A stretch of DNA of 64,000 nt from Serendipita indica DSM 11827. Its lineage: Eukaryota > Basidiomycota > Agaricomycetes > Sebacinales > Serendipitaceae. The notes under the pieces were generated by a model. It had not been told where the DNA came from, searched no databases, and saw only the letters and a list, made by a program, of their open reading frames with translations. The stretch's first letter is position 1; each line of letters starts with the position of its first letter. The translations under genes were made by a program, and so were the position numbers. Below, piece after piece: positions 34,259 to 45,724 of this stretch. The stretch is taken from contig CAJVGD010000031.1 in the NCBI GenBank assembly GCA_910890315.1, forward strand, positions 42,209 to 106,208, written 5' to 3'.

Positions 34259-37200
34259 ATGTCCGATAACCGGATCAGCCCGCGTGCTCCTGCCTCTCGC
34301 ACAGACGCCGCAACGTCTGCTCAACCATCCTCGACCTCTCTGGAAGCTGCTGATGTGCAGTCTTCTTCTACAATACGGTCTCCTGGTGTTCCAGAAGTGG
34401 AGATTGTTCGCTCAGATGGCCGCTCGACGGGCGTTCAGACGAATCAAGGGCGCAGTTCTGAAAGTTTGTCCTTGTTCTCGTTTACATCAAGCAGCAGCTG
34501 ACAATATCCTTGTATCTGACAGATGTACGCTCTCCCGTGTCGCCCATAAACACTTCTAGCGCGAGCGCCATAACACCCTCTAGCGCCACACGGCCACCCC
34601 CACATTCTATCCTCCACAATTCATCCTCATCTTCCAACAAAACACCCCAAACTCCAGCAGCCGATAATAGCCTCCCCGACGACAGACACAGTAATGCGTC
34701 CTCCCGCAAGACTCGCAGCGTCAGTTTCAAAGACGGCATTGGAGGGGGTCGACAGCGGGATAACGATTCGAATGCGGCGGGAAATGTCGAAGAATGTGCG
34801 TATATGCTTCTCTACTTTCATTCTCTTACCGTGTCTAGTCGTTTCTTCTCGACTAAAAAAGTCAAACTCACCGTTTGTCCCTACGTGGATTGCTTCTCAG
34901 AATCAAAACGCTGTCGCCTCTTCCTCGCGACCACCCGTCCGTCTGGATCCAGCGCAAGATTTTTCAACCCAGCCAACGCGCCGTTTGAAGACGAAGAATT
35001 TGAAGCGTTTCGTCCTCGTACTCCAGAATTACTCTTCGAACCCAGTCTACCTGGCGCCGTACCTCCCGCACTCTCAGATTCCGCACCAGCAGTCGCAGCT
35101 GCAAGCGCCAGTCGCGCAGATACACGCAATTCGAATCCACAGGGAGCTCAACCAGCTATTCCAAGTGCCGGATTCCAGATGGAGACCGTCTCTCCTGCAC
35201 CCAACGATCCCCTTGGTCGACCCGCCACGCCAGCAGGCGTCTCATCGCCTCCGGGAAAGTTTCTAACCGCAGACGCGCACATTACCTCTGGTAATCAAGA
35301 ACGGCGTGCGGATCATCGTGGTGAACGTGGTAGGGGTCGTGGGAGGTCAAGTCTCCCCGACGAACCACGTAGACCGACTCGAGAAGAGGAAATCAAGCCA
35401 CTCAAGAATCCTAATGTGGCGCGTCATCATTACCCGCCCAATCGCCATGGAAGTCCCAGCCGGGGTCAACGACGGCGTGTACCGAGACGGAGCCCAGATC
35501 GTCCGTTTAAAGTGTATGATCCGTACGTGTTTCCCAAGGACCAGAAAAAGAGCCCGATTCCGCCTCTTCTTGGAGCCGTCAGGTGGGCTATTACTGCGGC
35601 TGAGGAATGGTTGGGTGGTGACACGAGTGGGAGTGGAGAGGGCGGCTCGGATGCGAATACGGGAAGTACGAGTAGTACACTCAACGGCAAAGGCAAGGAA
35701 CCTAGACATCCCAAGGGTGACTTGGAGCACGGTCAGGGTGAACCACTGATCGATGAAACTGGAGCCCATCCGCGCATCAGGTCAACTCGTACTACGAGAA
35801 TAGTGCAGTCTACAAGGGCCGCTCGAGGAACGGTTCGGACGTCGGATGCAGTAGCCGTCGGGACGATGGAGCCCAACAAGCAACTCGATAGTATCCACAA
35901 CCTCGAGCTGGTTCAAAAGATTCATCAAGCGCGGACGTTAGAACTCGATCTGGAGACGCAGCGGGTTCAGATTACACGAGAGCGTGCTCGGTTGGAAGAA
36001 GAACGCGCAAAGTTTTTGAAGGAAAAGGCCGAATTTGAACGATCACGGCCTGTTCCAACACCGATACAACCGGAACCACTACCAGAAATACAACCGCGCG
36101 AAACGTTGCAGGGGATTAGCAAAACGTTTCCGGGGGAGTACCCACCGAGTATCGCTGGGTCGGCACCAGCGGGGCATGTACCGTCTCGTCCAGGAGAGGT
36201 GCGCGGGGCGCTTTCGCCTCCAAAGGCGAGTCCGGATCATCGACCTGCAAGCGACCCTGTCTCGCCGACTCAGCGACAAAGTCCGTTTGACTTTAATGCC
36301 ATCAAAGGTGCGTCGTATGTGTTTAATATTGGGTTCTTTTAATTCTTTGCAGAGCAATTTGCAAATGTCCGAGATGTAGAGGTGGTGGTGGAGAATACGC
36401 TTAGAAAGTATTTGCGGGATGTCGTCATTCAAGTCTACCGGTATGACGAATGTTCACGGATAATCAACTTCTAACAATTAGTAGTCATTTTCTCCTTCGG
36501 ATGCCATCTATGTATTCGCACAGGGTTGAGCGGGTCATCGAACAGGCGCACTTGTCAGAGGCCGAAGTTCATATCCTCATCAAAATTGGTGAGCGACGAT
36601 TCTATATCCGTGATCGCTCTAACAGATCCATAGACAAGGAAAATGGTCGAAATAGCGCGGCAGGGAGAATATTGGATACACCCGCGCGCTATGCGTTGGA
36701 AGATCTTGAAGAGACCAGGCCTCTTATAGGTGAGCCAGCTTTGGCTTTCTTGATTAGCACAGCTTGACCATTCCAAGGTCCTGGAAATTCGCCCTCAAAT
36801 TCGCCTTATCAGCCGTCGATATTCAAGTCCCTCGTCGATAACCCACAGGATCTAGAGAGTGGGGCCGTTCCCATCGATCCAAATATTCTCGGTGATCGTG
36901 ATGGTGGGTTCTCAACTTTTTTGTAAACCGTATTTGACCTTGAACAGTCCGCGATATTGCCCGCAAGGTCAAGTATTTCCAGACAGAGTGGGAGACGTTT
37001 GTGGACAGCCTCGTGCGGGAATGGAAGACGCTCAACGTGGTCAATGCATTGCTCATTGGGTCCGTGCCTCCCGATCTAAAGTGGCTAGGCTGACGTTGTA
37101 ACAGTGCGCTTCTGACCGTCTTCCAAATCGAAGAAGCGCAATACGTTCCGTCGACGCGCACTTGCGCCCTCATTTCACTTTCCACGGCACTTCTCAGTCT

Positions 37201-38171
37201 TCTCTTTGGGGGGATCTACATTATCCGTTTTGGAACTATGCGCCCTCTTCGTAAAGCCATCATTTGGGTTGATGTAGGCCACTACTTTCTTCATATTTCT
37301 ATTCTCATTTCTCGATAGGAATCACAGAAGCAGACGCAAACTGCATTGTGGAATATCTGGGTGATGTTGGCTTTGCCTGGAATTTGGCTAGGATACTCGA
37401 TCATGAGTTTTATCGCTACAATTCTTTCGTTTGTTTGGACGTCAGGTGAGCAGATCTGGTTCTTCGAAGCAAAGACTCACCGCTGCTACTCTAGGGAATG
37501 GTAAACACGTGAACCCTCCTGATGCCTCCGATACTTCTGGTGTCATTCTAGCACCGAGAATCATCATCTCCATCATCTTTGTGATTGGCGCCATTTATTT
37601 CATTGCGGCCTTACGCGTCTTCGCCAAGTGGAAAGGAGTCTCCATGCGCACAGTTGACCGCCGTCAAACGAGCAGTACCCATGGGTCCGTAGATAATACG
37701 CCCGGAACGCAACCAGGGGACCTTCCGCCAGAGATTCGACCGTTAGACACCAGCGTCCTTGGGGTACCACGCGCAGCAAGCGGTACTCCCTCGGCATTAC
37801 GACTCGAACTTACACCTGGAGGAGTCGGAAAGCCATCGAATCAACTCATCCCAACGCTGACTACGACGCCGCCGATGATGTCCTCTGTTGAACTTGCCGG
37901 GGTGGGCCAGCAACAAGGACCAGTCACAACGATTGTAACACAACCCACACCGCTGACGGCAGTCGATCCACTCGCACCATGGGGTTCACTCGCGGCTCCG
38001 ATTGCGCCTTCGCCAGCGTTTCAGCTTAGGGAGCAGACGCACGAGCTTGATCAGCCGTTGCCAGTCCCCTTGCGTCAAGCGTCTGCACCGACGACCTCTG
38101 CAGAGTTTGGCACTCCGCGAAGCACACCACGAGCACTTCCACCAGTTCGAGAGGAATCCGCCGGGTTCTGA
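34259..38171 (+). CDS. large coiled-coil, four-helix membrane protein
   Basis: Multi-exon gene of roughly 1,100 residues. The N-terminal half (from MSDNRISPRAPASRTD) is Ser/Pro/Arg-rich and disordered, with a basic stretch (HHYPPNRHGSPSRGQRRRVP). Next comes a coiled coil (LVQKIHQARTLELDLETQRV, RERARLEEERAKFLKEKAEF). The C-terminal third has conserved-looking helices (EQFANVRDVEVVVENTLRKY) and about four membrane segments: NVVNALLIGALLTVF, LISLSTALLSLLFGGIYIIR, WNIWVMLALPGIWLGYSIMS and RIIISIIFVIGAIYFIAALR, then a long Pro/Thr-rich tail. The IIRFGTMRP...WNIWVMLALPGIWL core is typical of an uncharacterised membrane-protein family of agaricomycetes as I know it. Introns are visible at about 34456-34521, 34798-34842 and 36308-36352; one frame change between 34842 and 35000 is not resolved. 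Function unknown; probably in an internal or plasma membrane. Confidence 0.7.
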
Positions 38172-38703
38172 AATTTTTGCACGATTCGGGGACTTGTTCC
38201 AGGCTATTTTTGGTCTCAGCAGGAATTCGGATGTAGAATATCGTCGTGCGTGTATCATATTTGGCTAAAGCAACTTTGCTCGCCTCCCTCCAAGCCGCTG
38301 CTGGTATTGGATTGATCCGTTGTCGTAAAGTTGTTAAAGTGGCTACATTCGGTAATTAGGGGGCCAATAGGCGGTGTCGTTTCGCTCCTCTTCAGTCAAC
38401 GTGGGGGCGGCGTTGCATGGCTCTGCTCCTCGTTGCTGCCGCCATGCGCTCTTTGATCGCGTTCAGCGTGCACTCCTCGCGTTTCTTGACACATGCGATG
38501 CTCAGGTATTGTGTATAAAAGCACCAGTTACGCCAGCGACTCAACCACGGCAGAGTATCCTTTTCACCTAACTGACGACTGCAAGCTGGATCCATTCCGT
38601 GCCCTTACCTGTGAGTCCTGAATCGCGTATATCCTATAAAAACTCAACACGAATAGCCATATCGACGTCGGCATTGAACCCGATCATTAGCACCATCAAT
38701 CCA
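38172..38703. other. intergenic with promoter of the 91-residue gene
   Basis: 532 bp holding the terminator region of the membrane-protein gene and a clear core promoter (TATA at 38514). No additional gene. Confidence 0.5.
38514..38520 (+). promoter_or_regulatory. TATA box of the 91-residue gene
   Basis: TATAAAA, 190 bp upstream of the ATG at 38704, with a C/A-rich leader after it. Together with three correctly spliced exons it supports an expressed small gene. Confidence 0.55.
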
Positions 38704-39083
38704 ATGTCCAAATCCAACGACCGCCCGACCCCTCAATACCCACTCATATGCTTTACCTACGAGTCGGACAGGATTCTTCTCCCGCACACCAAGACTCTCG
38801 AGGTACGTGCTATATATGATTACCTTGAGGAAGAGAGAGCACTAACCGCTGTATAGGAGACGACCAAGCTCCTTCGCTACTACCTCAATCTGCCCAAGGA
38901 TGAGGATATCGAGCTAACCACCAAGTGGTCCAACCACTCCGTCCGGATAGGTAGGCATCTCTCGCCCGAGGCCGACTAGCGCTAAATTGCATGTCGACAG
39001 TTTCGCACGTGTGGCCGTACATTGGTGGGGCAGTCGAGGATATTAAAGTCACCACGTTCGAGAAGAGTCCCTTGTCCCCATAG
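38704..39083 (+). CDS. 91-residue orphan protein, three exons
   Basis: Exons 38704-38802, 38857-38950 and 39001-39083 join through two GT-AG introns of 54 and 50 nt into 276 nt, that is 91 residues plus TAG. The product is small and soluble-looking, with RPTPQYPLICFTYESDRILL, ETTKLLRYYLNLPKDEDIEL and SHVWPYIGGAVEDIKVTTFE; no signal peptide, Cys motif or membrane helix. The alternation of beta-like and helical stretches suggests one compact domain, as in small RNA- or protein-binding folds, but I recognise no family. An upstream in-frame ATG at 38599 would add 35 residues; 38704 is preferred because the added part is weak. A TATA box lies 190 bp upstream. Most gene finders with a length cut-off would miss it. 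Confidence 0.65.
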
Positions 39084-39425
39084 GGCAGGTTGCTATTATA
39101 ATCTGTGTAAAATAGAAAGGCATGTAAATCATTACGGCGCACAAGACTCGAAACCATGGGATTAAGAGACCGATTGTTGAGCGTTCCAGACGTAGGGAAT
39201 GCTGAGCTACGATCCTGTATGTTTAGCCAAAGGAACGCAAAGGGAAGGCCCCGCCCACCAGAGGGAAGTCTTGATGAGCATTCCTGCACTTGACAATAGC
39301 AAGCTACACTCGGATAGAGGCTACATAGTCTGAAATCGAGCCACGACAAGGCGATGCAAATATATAATGCACATGAGAGAATACAAGAAGCTGGAAGAAA
39401 GCAAGTTGCATGGAGTAAACTATCT
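39084..39425. other. convergent spacer
   Basis: 342 bp between the stops of the 91-residue gene (plus) and the Zn2Cys6 regulator (minus), so shared terminator space. No feature recognised. Confidence 0.5.
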
Positions 39426-42400
39426 CTAAGTCGAACGGTCGTATGGCTGAGGTTTCCAACCCGCATCGAGGTCCATACCTCCGAGCGAGCCAGACACTTG
39501 GTCCCAGATTGCGCTTTTTCCATAATTGCCCTCGGTGTGAGCAGAGACAGCTTGCTGTTCTTCCCACGGTACAGACGTTTGCTCGACATCCTCCGGTGCT
39601 TGGCCGTCCTCTTCATCAGAACTCTCCGCAGTGAAGAAGGTGGCCATCGAATCCGGTTTGTCTTCAAATTCCATGTCAAAGACACGGGCCCAGAACTTCG
39701 AATCATAGGACGCATCCGAAAGAAGTGGAGCTCCAGGAGAAAGTTCGAGTGTCGATAGAGATGGCGGCTGGTCGACAACGGGTTGTTCGCTGCCAGGAAG
39801 AGGTGTCGTCGGTCGTTCAATCCACTCGCGAACGAACGGTGGCGTGTTCCCGCCCGCCAAAGTACGGGTCGAGACGTTAACGGGATTAACGACATCATTT
39901 AGATCCATAGCTTTGCGAGCGTGCCTCCTTGCTTTACGGCGTGCAGACGTCGTTGCGTCCAGGAGCGAGTCGATGGCATTGGCAGCCAATGCAAATAGTT
40001 CGATGGAATCCCCTTGGTCTTGAAGGAGACCAATGGTCGCAACAATCTTGCGTCGTCGTTCTTCGGCATCTTCGGATTCGAGCGAACCTGGCTTAGCTTC
40101 GGCCGTATACCATCTCTCGATGAGCAGGACAAGGGCGGCCGTGTAGCAATAGATGGTTGTTTGCCACCACTAATAAAGTTAGTTCATCAGAAAAAAAACA
40201 CGATTAAACGAGACGCACTGCAAGACCAGGGTAATTGGCGGATTTGGCCTCCTCCAATCCGTTCAAGATGACCTCTGCCGAGCGAACGCAGGTTTCCAGC
40301 GTCTTTTGGTGCAGTGTAGCGCGGTTGCTTGGGGTTCCGTCCGACGTTCGGCTCTCCAAAAGCGATGCAACGAGATATGGCCGGTGTAGCATAATTATAG
40401 TGTAGTGATAAAGGAAGGAGATGTGGATACGATCCCACTGCGTTTAGGTCAGAGAAGGGCTCAGTGGCCATCAAACCGACGCACCTGAATCTGGGGATTT
40501 TCTTCCTCGGCAACCGAGTCGGCAGTGTGAAGCTGAGGCGGCAATCGAAGGACCGTTTCCTGCAGCGCGGCTTCTTGCTTCAACATTTGATCGTAAGAAA
40601 CACCTTCGCAGGTGTTGTATTGATCAGTCTAGGTAGCGTAAGCCCAAGTATCCCTGTTCGAAGCATTTATTTACCATGTCTTTGTTGAACCGCGCGAGGT
40701 CGATACGTGCAAGGAAGCACGAAGAGTTCTGCGTGATGTTAGCTCAAGTCTAGGGTCATTGGTAGTACGCACAGTCCAGGTCCCTCTGGGTGGAGAGGGT
40801 GTCGCACTACTACGTGCACTAAGATCTTGCCAGTTTGTATTATTTGGTTCTTCTGTGAAGTTTTGCGACGAATGAATTGTATATGCTCGACCAACTTGGG
40901 ACCCAAGGTTCCAATCTCTCTCAATCAGGTTCCACCACGCTCGCCTCCCCAACTGGAAAGAGTGTCACTAAATAGATATGTGATAGTGGAAACGATCTAC
41001 CTCTCTTTTTAGGAATCCGGGACGACGCGTCGTCTCTTGGGATTCCGGGGGGAGGCGGTTGAGTCCCATCATCATCCCGACGCGGATACCAGCGGAAACA
41101 ATGGTGGCAATTTTGGCATCAGGGTTGGTTGTCGAGAGAGACTGATGACAATGCGTATGCAAAACACTACCATCCTCTGTCAGCAAACGATACTGTGCTT
41201 TGGTATGTAGACATACAGGGCCTGGACAATCTCCAATGAAGGCGACTTGACAAAATCGATGACGACCATAATGCGCTGCGACGCATCGTACAATGAGCGG
41301 CACTGGGTTCTGTAGTCGTCTACAGCCGTGATTCCGACCACCTGGAATATCGTGAGATCTTTGGCGTCATTGTACGAGTCATCTACCTTGGAATTGAAGA
41401 ACCCCATCTTCTCCAATGAGACACAGAGAACGGCAAACAAAAGGGAGATCCATGATGGCGTAACAGAGTTTTGAAGTGGCTGGCGAGACGATTCGGTAGC
41501 CGATGAGGTCTGCTGTTGAGCACTGCTTGCCTGTGCGGCCGCAGTAGCATACTTGGAGCCACTGTAGCTAGAGGTTGGAGGCAGAAATGAGGCGCGGAAT
41601 CCCGTCCCCCAGTTGGTGGTCGACGTTGCGGGGGTCGACAAGACCACCCTACAACGCTGCGATTCGTCGAGGAGCCAAAATGATTCATAGGCACGCATGA
41701 AAGTCGGACGGTGAAGAAGAGTGAGTGACCATTCGACCTTCTCAAACTATCCATGAATCAATGTTAGCCTCTACAAATCTGTCCTTGCTATATCAAGACT
41801 CACGTAATGAGCGACAAGTCGATCGCAAATTTCTTTCCTTGGCAAATTTGCCTGCAAAATCCGCTTCATCTCCGCCTCCTTTGCACCCGTTGTCTCCGGC
41901 GGAAGTATCGGAGGGGGCATTACGGTCAACTCCACGGGTGGACCGTGTGTTCCCGGCAAGTTGGCTGAGCCACGCGTCTGACTCTCGACCGTGATAGGTG
42001 CAAGGGTCACTGTGCCTACAGATGGAGTTGACGAAACAGGATACTCTGCCCCAGTACTAGGGACGGGAGACGAATGAGGTGGAATCAGCGATAACCCAGG
42101 ACGCGTCGAGTTTGCGACATGTGCAAGTGTCGAGAGTGAGGAAGTTGAGAGGTGCCCCGCGCGTAGGAGTGAACTCGACGACTGGTCTTCAACGACAAGC
42201 CCACCAAGATCCACGCTCCCGGTGGGGCCAACATTAGGCCCGCTTCGGTGGTAGGATTGTGATGCGAGTGGGTGGAAGGGCCCGGACATAGTGGGTGCAG
42301 TCGCCGAGAATGGGGAAAGGGTATGCGAAGGTGATGGTAGCATGTGATGTTGGTTTCCATGTTGCTGAGAGGATGAACGTTGTGATGAATGCCCAGCATA

Positions 42401-44838
42401 TGGCTGAGCTTGGGAGGAGACGGAACCGGAGTGTGGGCGTCCGTAAAACCCGTCATCACTCCGCGGCGATTGTGAGGGAACGTTGAGTGCAAACTGAGGG
42501 TACGCATACCCTAGTCCTGTGGGTCCATTCGTTGTCGAGTTGGAACCGTGGCGCATAGGGCCACTATGTCCGAGACTGTTTCCCGCGGTAGGCAGATCGC
42601 CAATCCCCGTGCCATTGCCAAACGTCGGATCTATCATCGCTCGGTTCCGAGCCGGGTGATGATGGTGAGACTGGATGCCACTGGGCCCAGATTGGAACAT
42701 TGACGAATCCAATCGGTCGGTCGTATCGTATGTATCGTAAGATTTCTCCGGGTGCGTCATGTGGTTCTGTGATTGTTGGTGCTGATTGACCATGATGGGC
42801 TGGGGTCCCGTGTTCGAGTTCGTGGCGGAGATAACCTTTCCTAACAAGCCCGCTTGCTTCTTGACCTTGTCGACGATAATCGCAACCTGCTCGGTTGTTG
42901 TGCCTGGTAATCGTTCACCGCCCGTGCTTGATAGGATGTTCTCCAAGCGACTGAGGGAGTCCTTGATCTCGTCGTACTCTTTCCTCGTCACAAACTTGTC
43001 ACTGAGTGAGGAACCGTGGCCAAGGTTGGGCGCATCGCGAGAGTGGCATTGTTCGCCAATTCGAATCGAGAGTTGTCCATCGCATACGGAGGAGACGGTG
43101 AACGTCACGTTGGGTGACAGAGGTGACAGGACGAGTTGAAGGGCATTGTCGTGCGCGTCGTTGGGTGGAATTAGCATTTGCACAATGAGCGGAGAAAGAG
43201 AGGGAGAAAGAGAAACTGTGCGGGCGATGCTTAAGAGGCATCACAAACAGGGCCCGAATTTCTATCATGCGCGCTTGCAACAGCCTCAAACTCCGCTGAG
43301 TACGGATGTGTGAATAGCGCTAGCAGGAATCAAGGTTCGCCTCTGTGATCAAGCATTCAAAACTGCCTCTGGCAGCGACTCGGGGTCGATCAAACCACGT
43401 TGAGTCGCAGTAGGATCGCAATTGTGAGAGGAGTTGGATGGCGAAAAGGCCGTTGACAGAGAGCGTGCGCAATCTGCCATCAACTCTAGATTGATGGAAT
43501 GCCCACCAAGGCAACTTGCGATACGACGGCGAAGCACAGACGCGATAGGCGTCTGACATTGTCATTAGGAAGCCGACCGAGGACAACACTATGTCCGTTT
43601 GTACGGCATTTCCATTCATCCGTCTGCGCCCCGATATAGTACCAAACCCGCCGTGGCGGCGACAGCTTACTTAGCCATCCCACCTCGCCACAAACCTCCT
43701 TGGGGAAGAGTGGGCCCACCACGTTGTGTAGCACGAGACTATAAAATGAAACAAAGAATAAAACTCACGCAGGTTCGAGGATATTCCATTTGCATTTGTC
43801 GGCATCGCCGCGGCGCGTACAGGGAGCGCAGGGGTGCGCGCGGTCACAGCGGATTTTACGGCGTTTACATTCTGCCGTAAGATTTGTCGAATTCAGAGGC
43901 GTGTCGGTGGGAGCGCGTCCGTTGGGCGTGTCAACGACGAACAAGAGATGATCGTTGTCATTTCCAACGGACATTAAAGCGTATGTCCGTTATGCGTGAA
44001 AGAAATGCCAGCACGCGAGCGCGGTGTCGTCGTCGAGTTTCAACATTGATGTGGGGAGAGTGGGAAGAAGGGAGTTGATCGTCGTCATAGCGCAAATGCA
44101 ACCGCGTTAGAAGCAAGAGGTCGGATTGCAGGGATCGGTGAATTTGTTTTGCAGGGTGGGTTGCCAAGCAGTCAGTATGATAGAGTAACAAAAATTAGAA
44201 TTCGAGGGGCCAATCCCAGAAACGGGCGGGCTTCGGCAAAGCTCTGACACCCAATGTTGGAACTGCGGCGCAGCCCAATCATCTATCCACGAAAGTGTCA
44301 TGCGAGGATGCAAATGCTCCATTTCGCAATGAACATGGAGGGGTGCGGTTGAATGCTTGGAGAGAGAGAGGCACTTACCGGTACAGCTCAAGGCTTGCCT
44401 TCTTCGCTTTTTCTTGGGCGGTGGTTGGCCGTCTGGTCCTAATACAATTGGTTTTGCAGACTTGGACCCGCTCCCACCGGCTGGGTGATCCTTTGGATGA
44501 CTACCCGTACTGGCGCTCCTCCCAAGACCAGAGTGATCACCAGAGGGGATGCTCAGCTGGTAGTGATTCCCACTTTTCGCATTGGACGGATCACTACCAG
44601 CAAGGGAATGTCGACTCACCCGACCATCAGCGTGGTCAGGTAGATATTCGCCGTCCTCTCCATACTCTTCGTCATCCTCATCGTCGTCGTCGTTGATCAT
44701 CGCAGCTTCATCGCCATCTTCGTCATCCTCTGATGACCTTTTTCGAATCTTGCCCTGGTTTGGTGGATTCCGGTTCATAAACTCGTTTCCTTGCGAGGGG
44801 ACAGTAAAGCCAAACGAGATTTGGTTCGTATGGGCCAT
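39426..44838 (-). CDS. Zn2Cys6 transcription factor
   Basis: Fungal binuclear zinc-cluster regulator of roughly 1,100 residues. Exon 1 (44838-44379) has an acidic stretch (INDDDDEDDEEYGEDGEY) and a basic lead-in (PPKKKRRRQALSCT). A 103-nt exon (43871-43769) supplies the rest of the cluster, CTECKRRKIRCDRAHPC then CKW, giving C-X2-C-X6-C-X5-C-X2-C-X8-C. The next exon starts at 43001 (DKFVTRKEYDEIKDSLSRLE, the dimer-helix linker). A Gln/His/Ser-rich middle follows, then a Fungal_trans-type domain (HRPTFMRAYESFWLL, SWISLLFAVLCVSLEKMGFF), and a C-terminal helical part ending in a Trp/Asp/Glu-rich tail. The introns on each side of the zinc exon are 507 and 767 nt, very long here. Nuclear; binding CGG-type sites is typical of the family. 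Targets unknown. Confidence 0.88.
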
Positions 44839-45724
44839 GTGCCTATAATACGACGCGCGCCTCGCTGTTGCCGGTATCCTGCTTCCGCTGAGCTCTTCCC
44901 ACGGGGGGCCAACCTGGATAATTTCACACACTGGTCAACGCCATTCCATATAGATTATACAGTAACCTGCCCGTCTATTCGCGGAGAGTGGCTGCCGGTG
45001 TCGGCCAAGACAATATAACGCCAGCGCGGCTCGACGAGGCGGCGTCGGACGTAAAGTGTCTTAAATCCAGGCATGCTGTACACACGCGATAGGACTAAGG
45101 AGAAGATGGTACTCACTCAGATGAGCGTATAGAAATGCGCTAGTTGACGCCCAGGTTCTCGTTAATCTCCTCTTTTCTTCGTTAGTGCAGGCGCCGGGGC
45201 AGTTCGTTGCGTCGAAACGACCTAAATATGCTTATATGTTGATTAAAAGCACGTTGGATAGTTCCTTTGTCCGCCTCCGTTGTCGCAGCCTCCGTCGTGG
45301 CGTCTAAGTGTCCACAGACGATGGGCTCCACGTCAATTTGTCGGAATCCGACAATGTACAAAATGTGTCTGATATTTCGTCCTCTTCGACACGCTGTTGG
45401 TTTTCGGGATTTTGGTCGTGGTCAAGTTGTGGACGGGGACAAGAGTCTTTACGACCGAGCATCCGAACACGACCTTAACCCCGATAGTTTATCCAAAAAG
45501 GGTCGACTGACAAATATGCATGTCATTAGAGAGATAATGAACATGTACATATCCAACGGGAATAACAAAAGACGGCAAGACTGGATAGACAGCAAATGCG
45601 AGAATCGGAGACGCAAGATGGGCGAACAAAGAAAGATATCCAAGATCCCGATCCTCAAAACACGACATATAAATCTAGAAACAAAAAAGAGGACAAGTCG
45701 AACGAGGCTGTCGGAAAGACCCCA
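44839..45724. other. spacer between G-alpha and regulator genes
   Basis: 886 bp downstream of the G-alpha stop and upstream of the regulator start, both on the minus strand. A plus-strand frame at 45267-45728 overlaps the last G-alpha exon and has no protein-like features, so I leave it out. Presumed promoter of the regulator. Confidence 0.5.
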
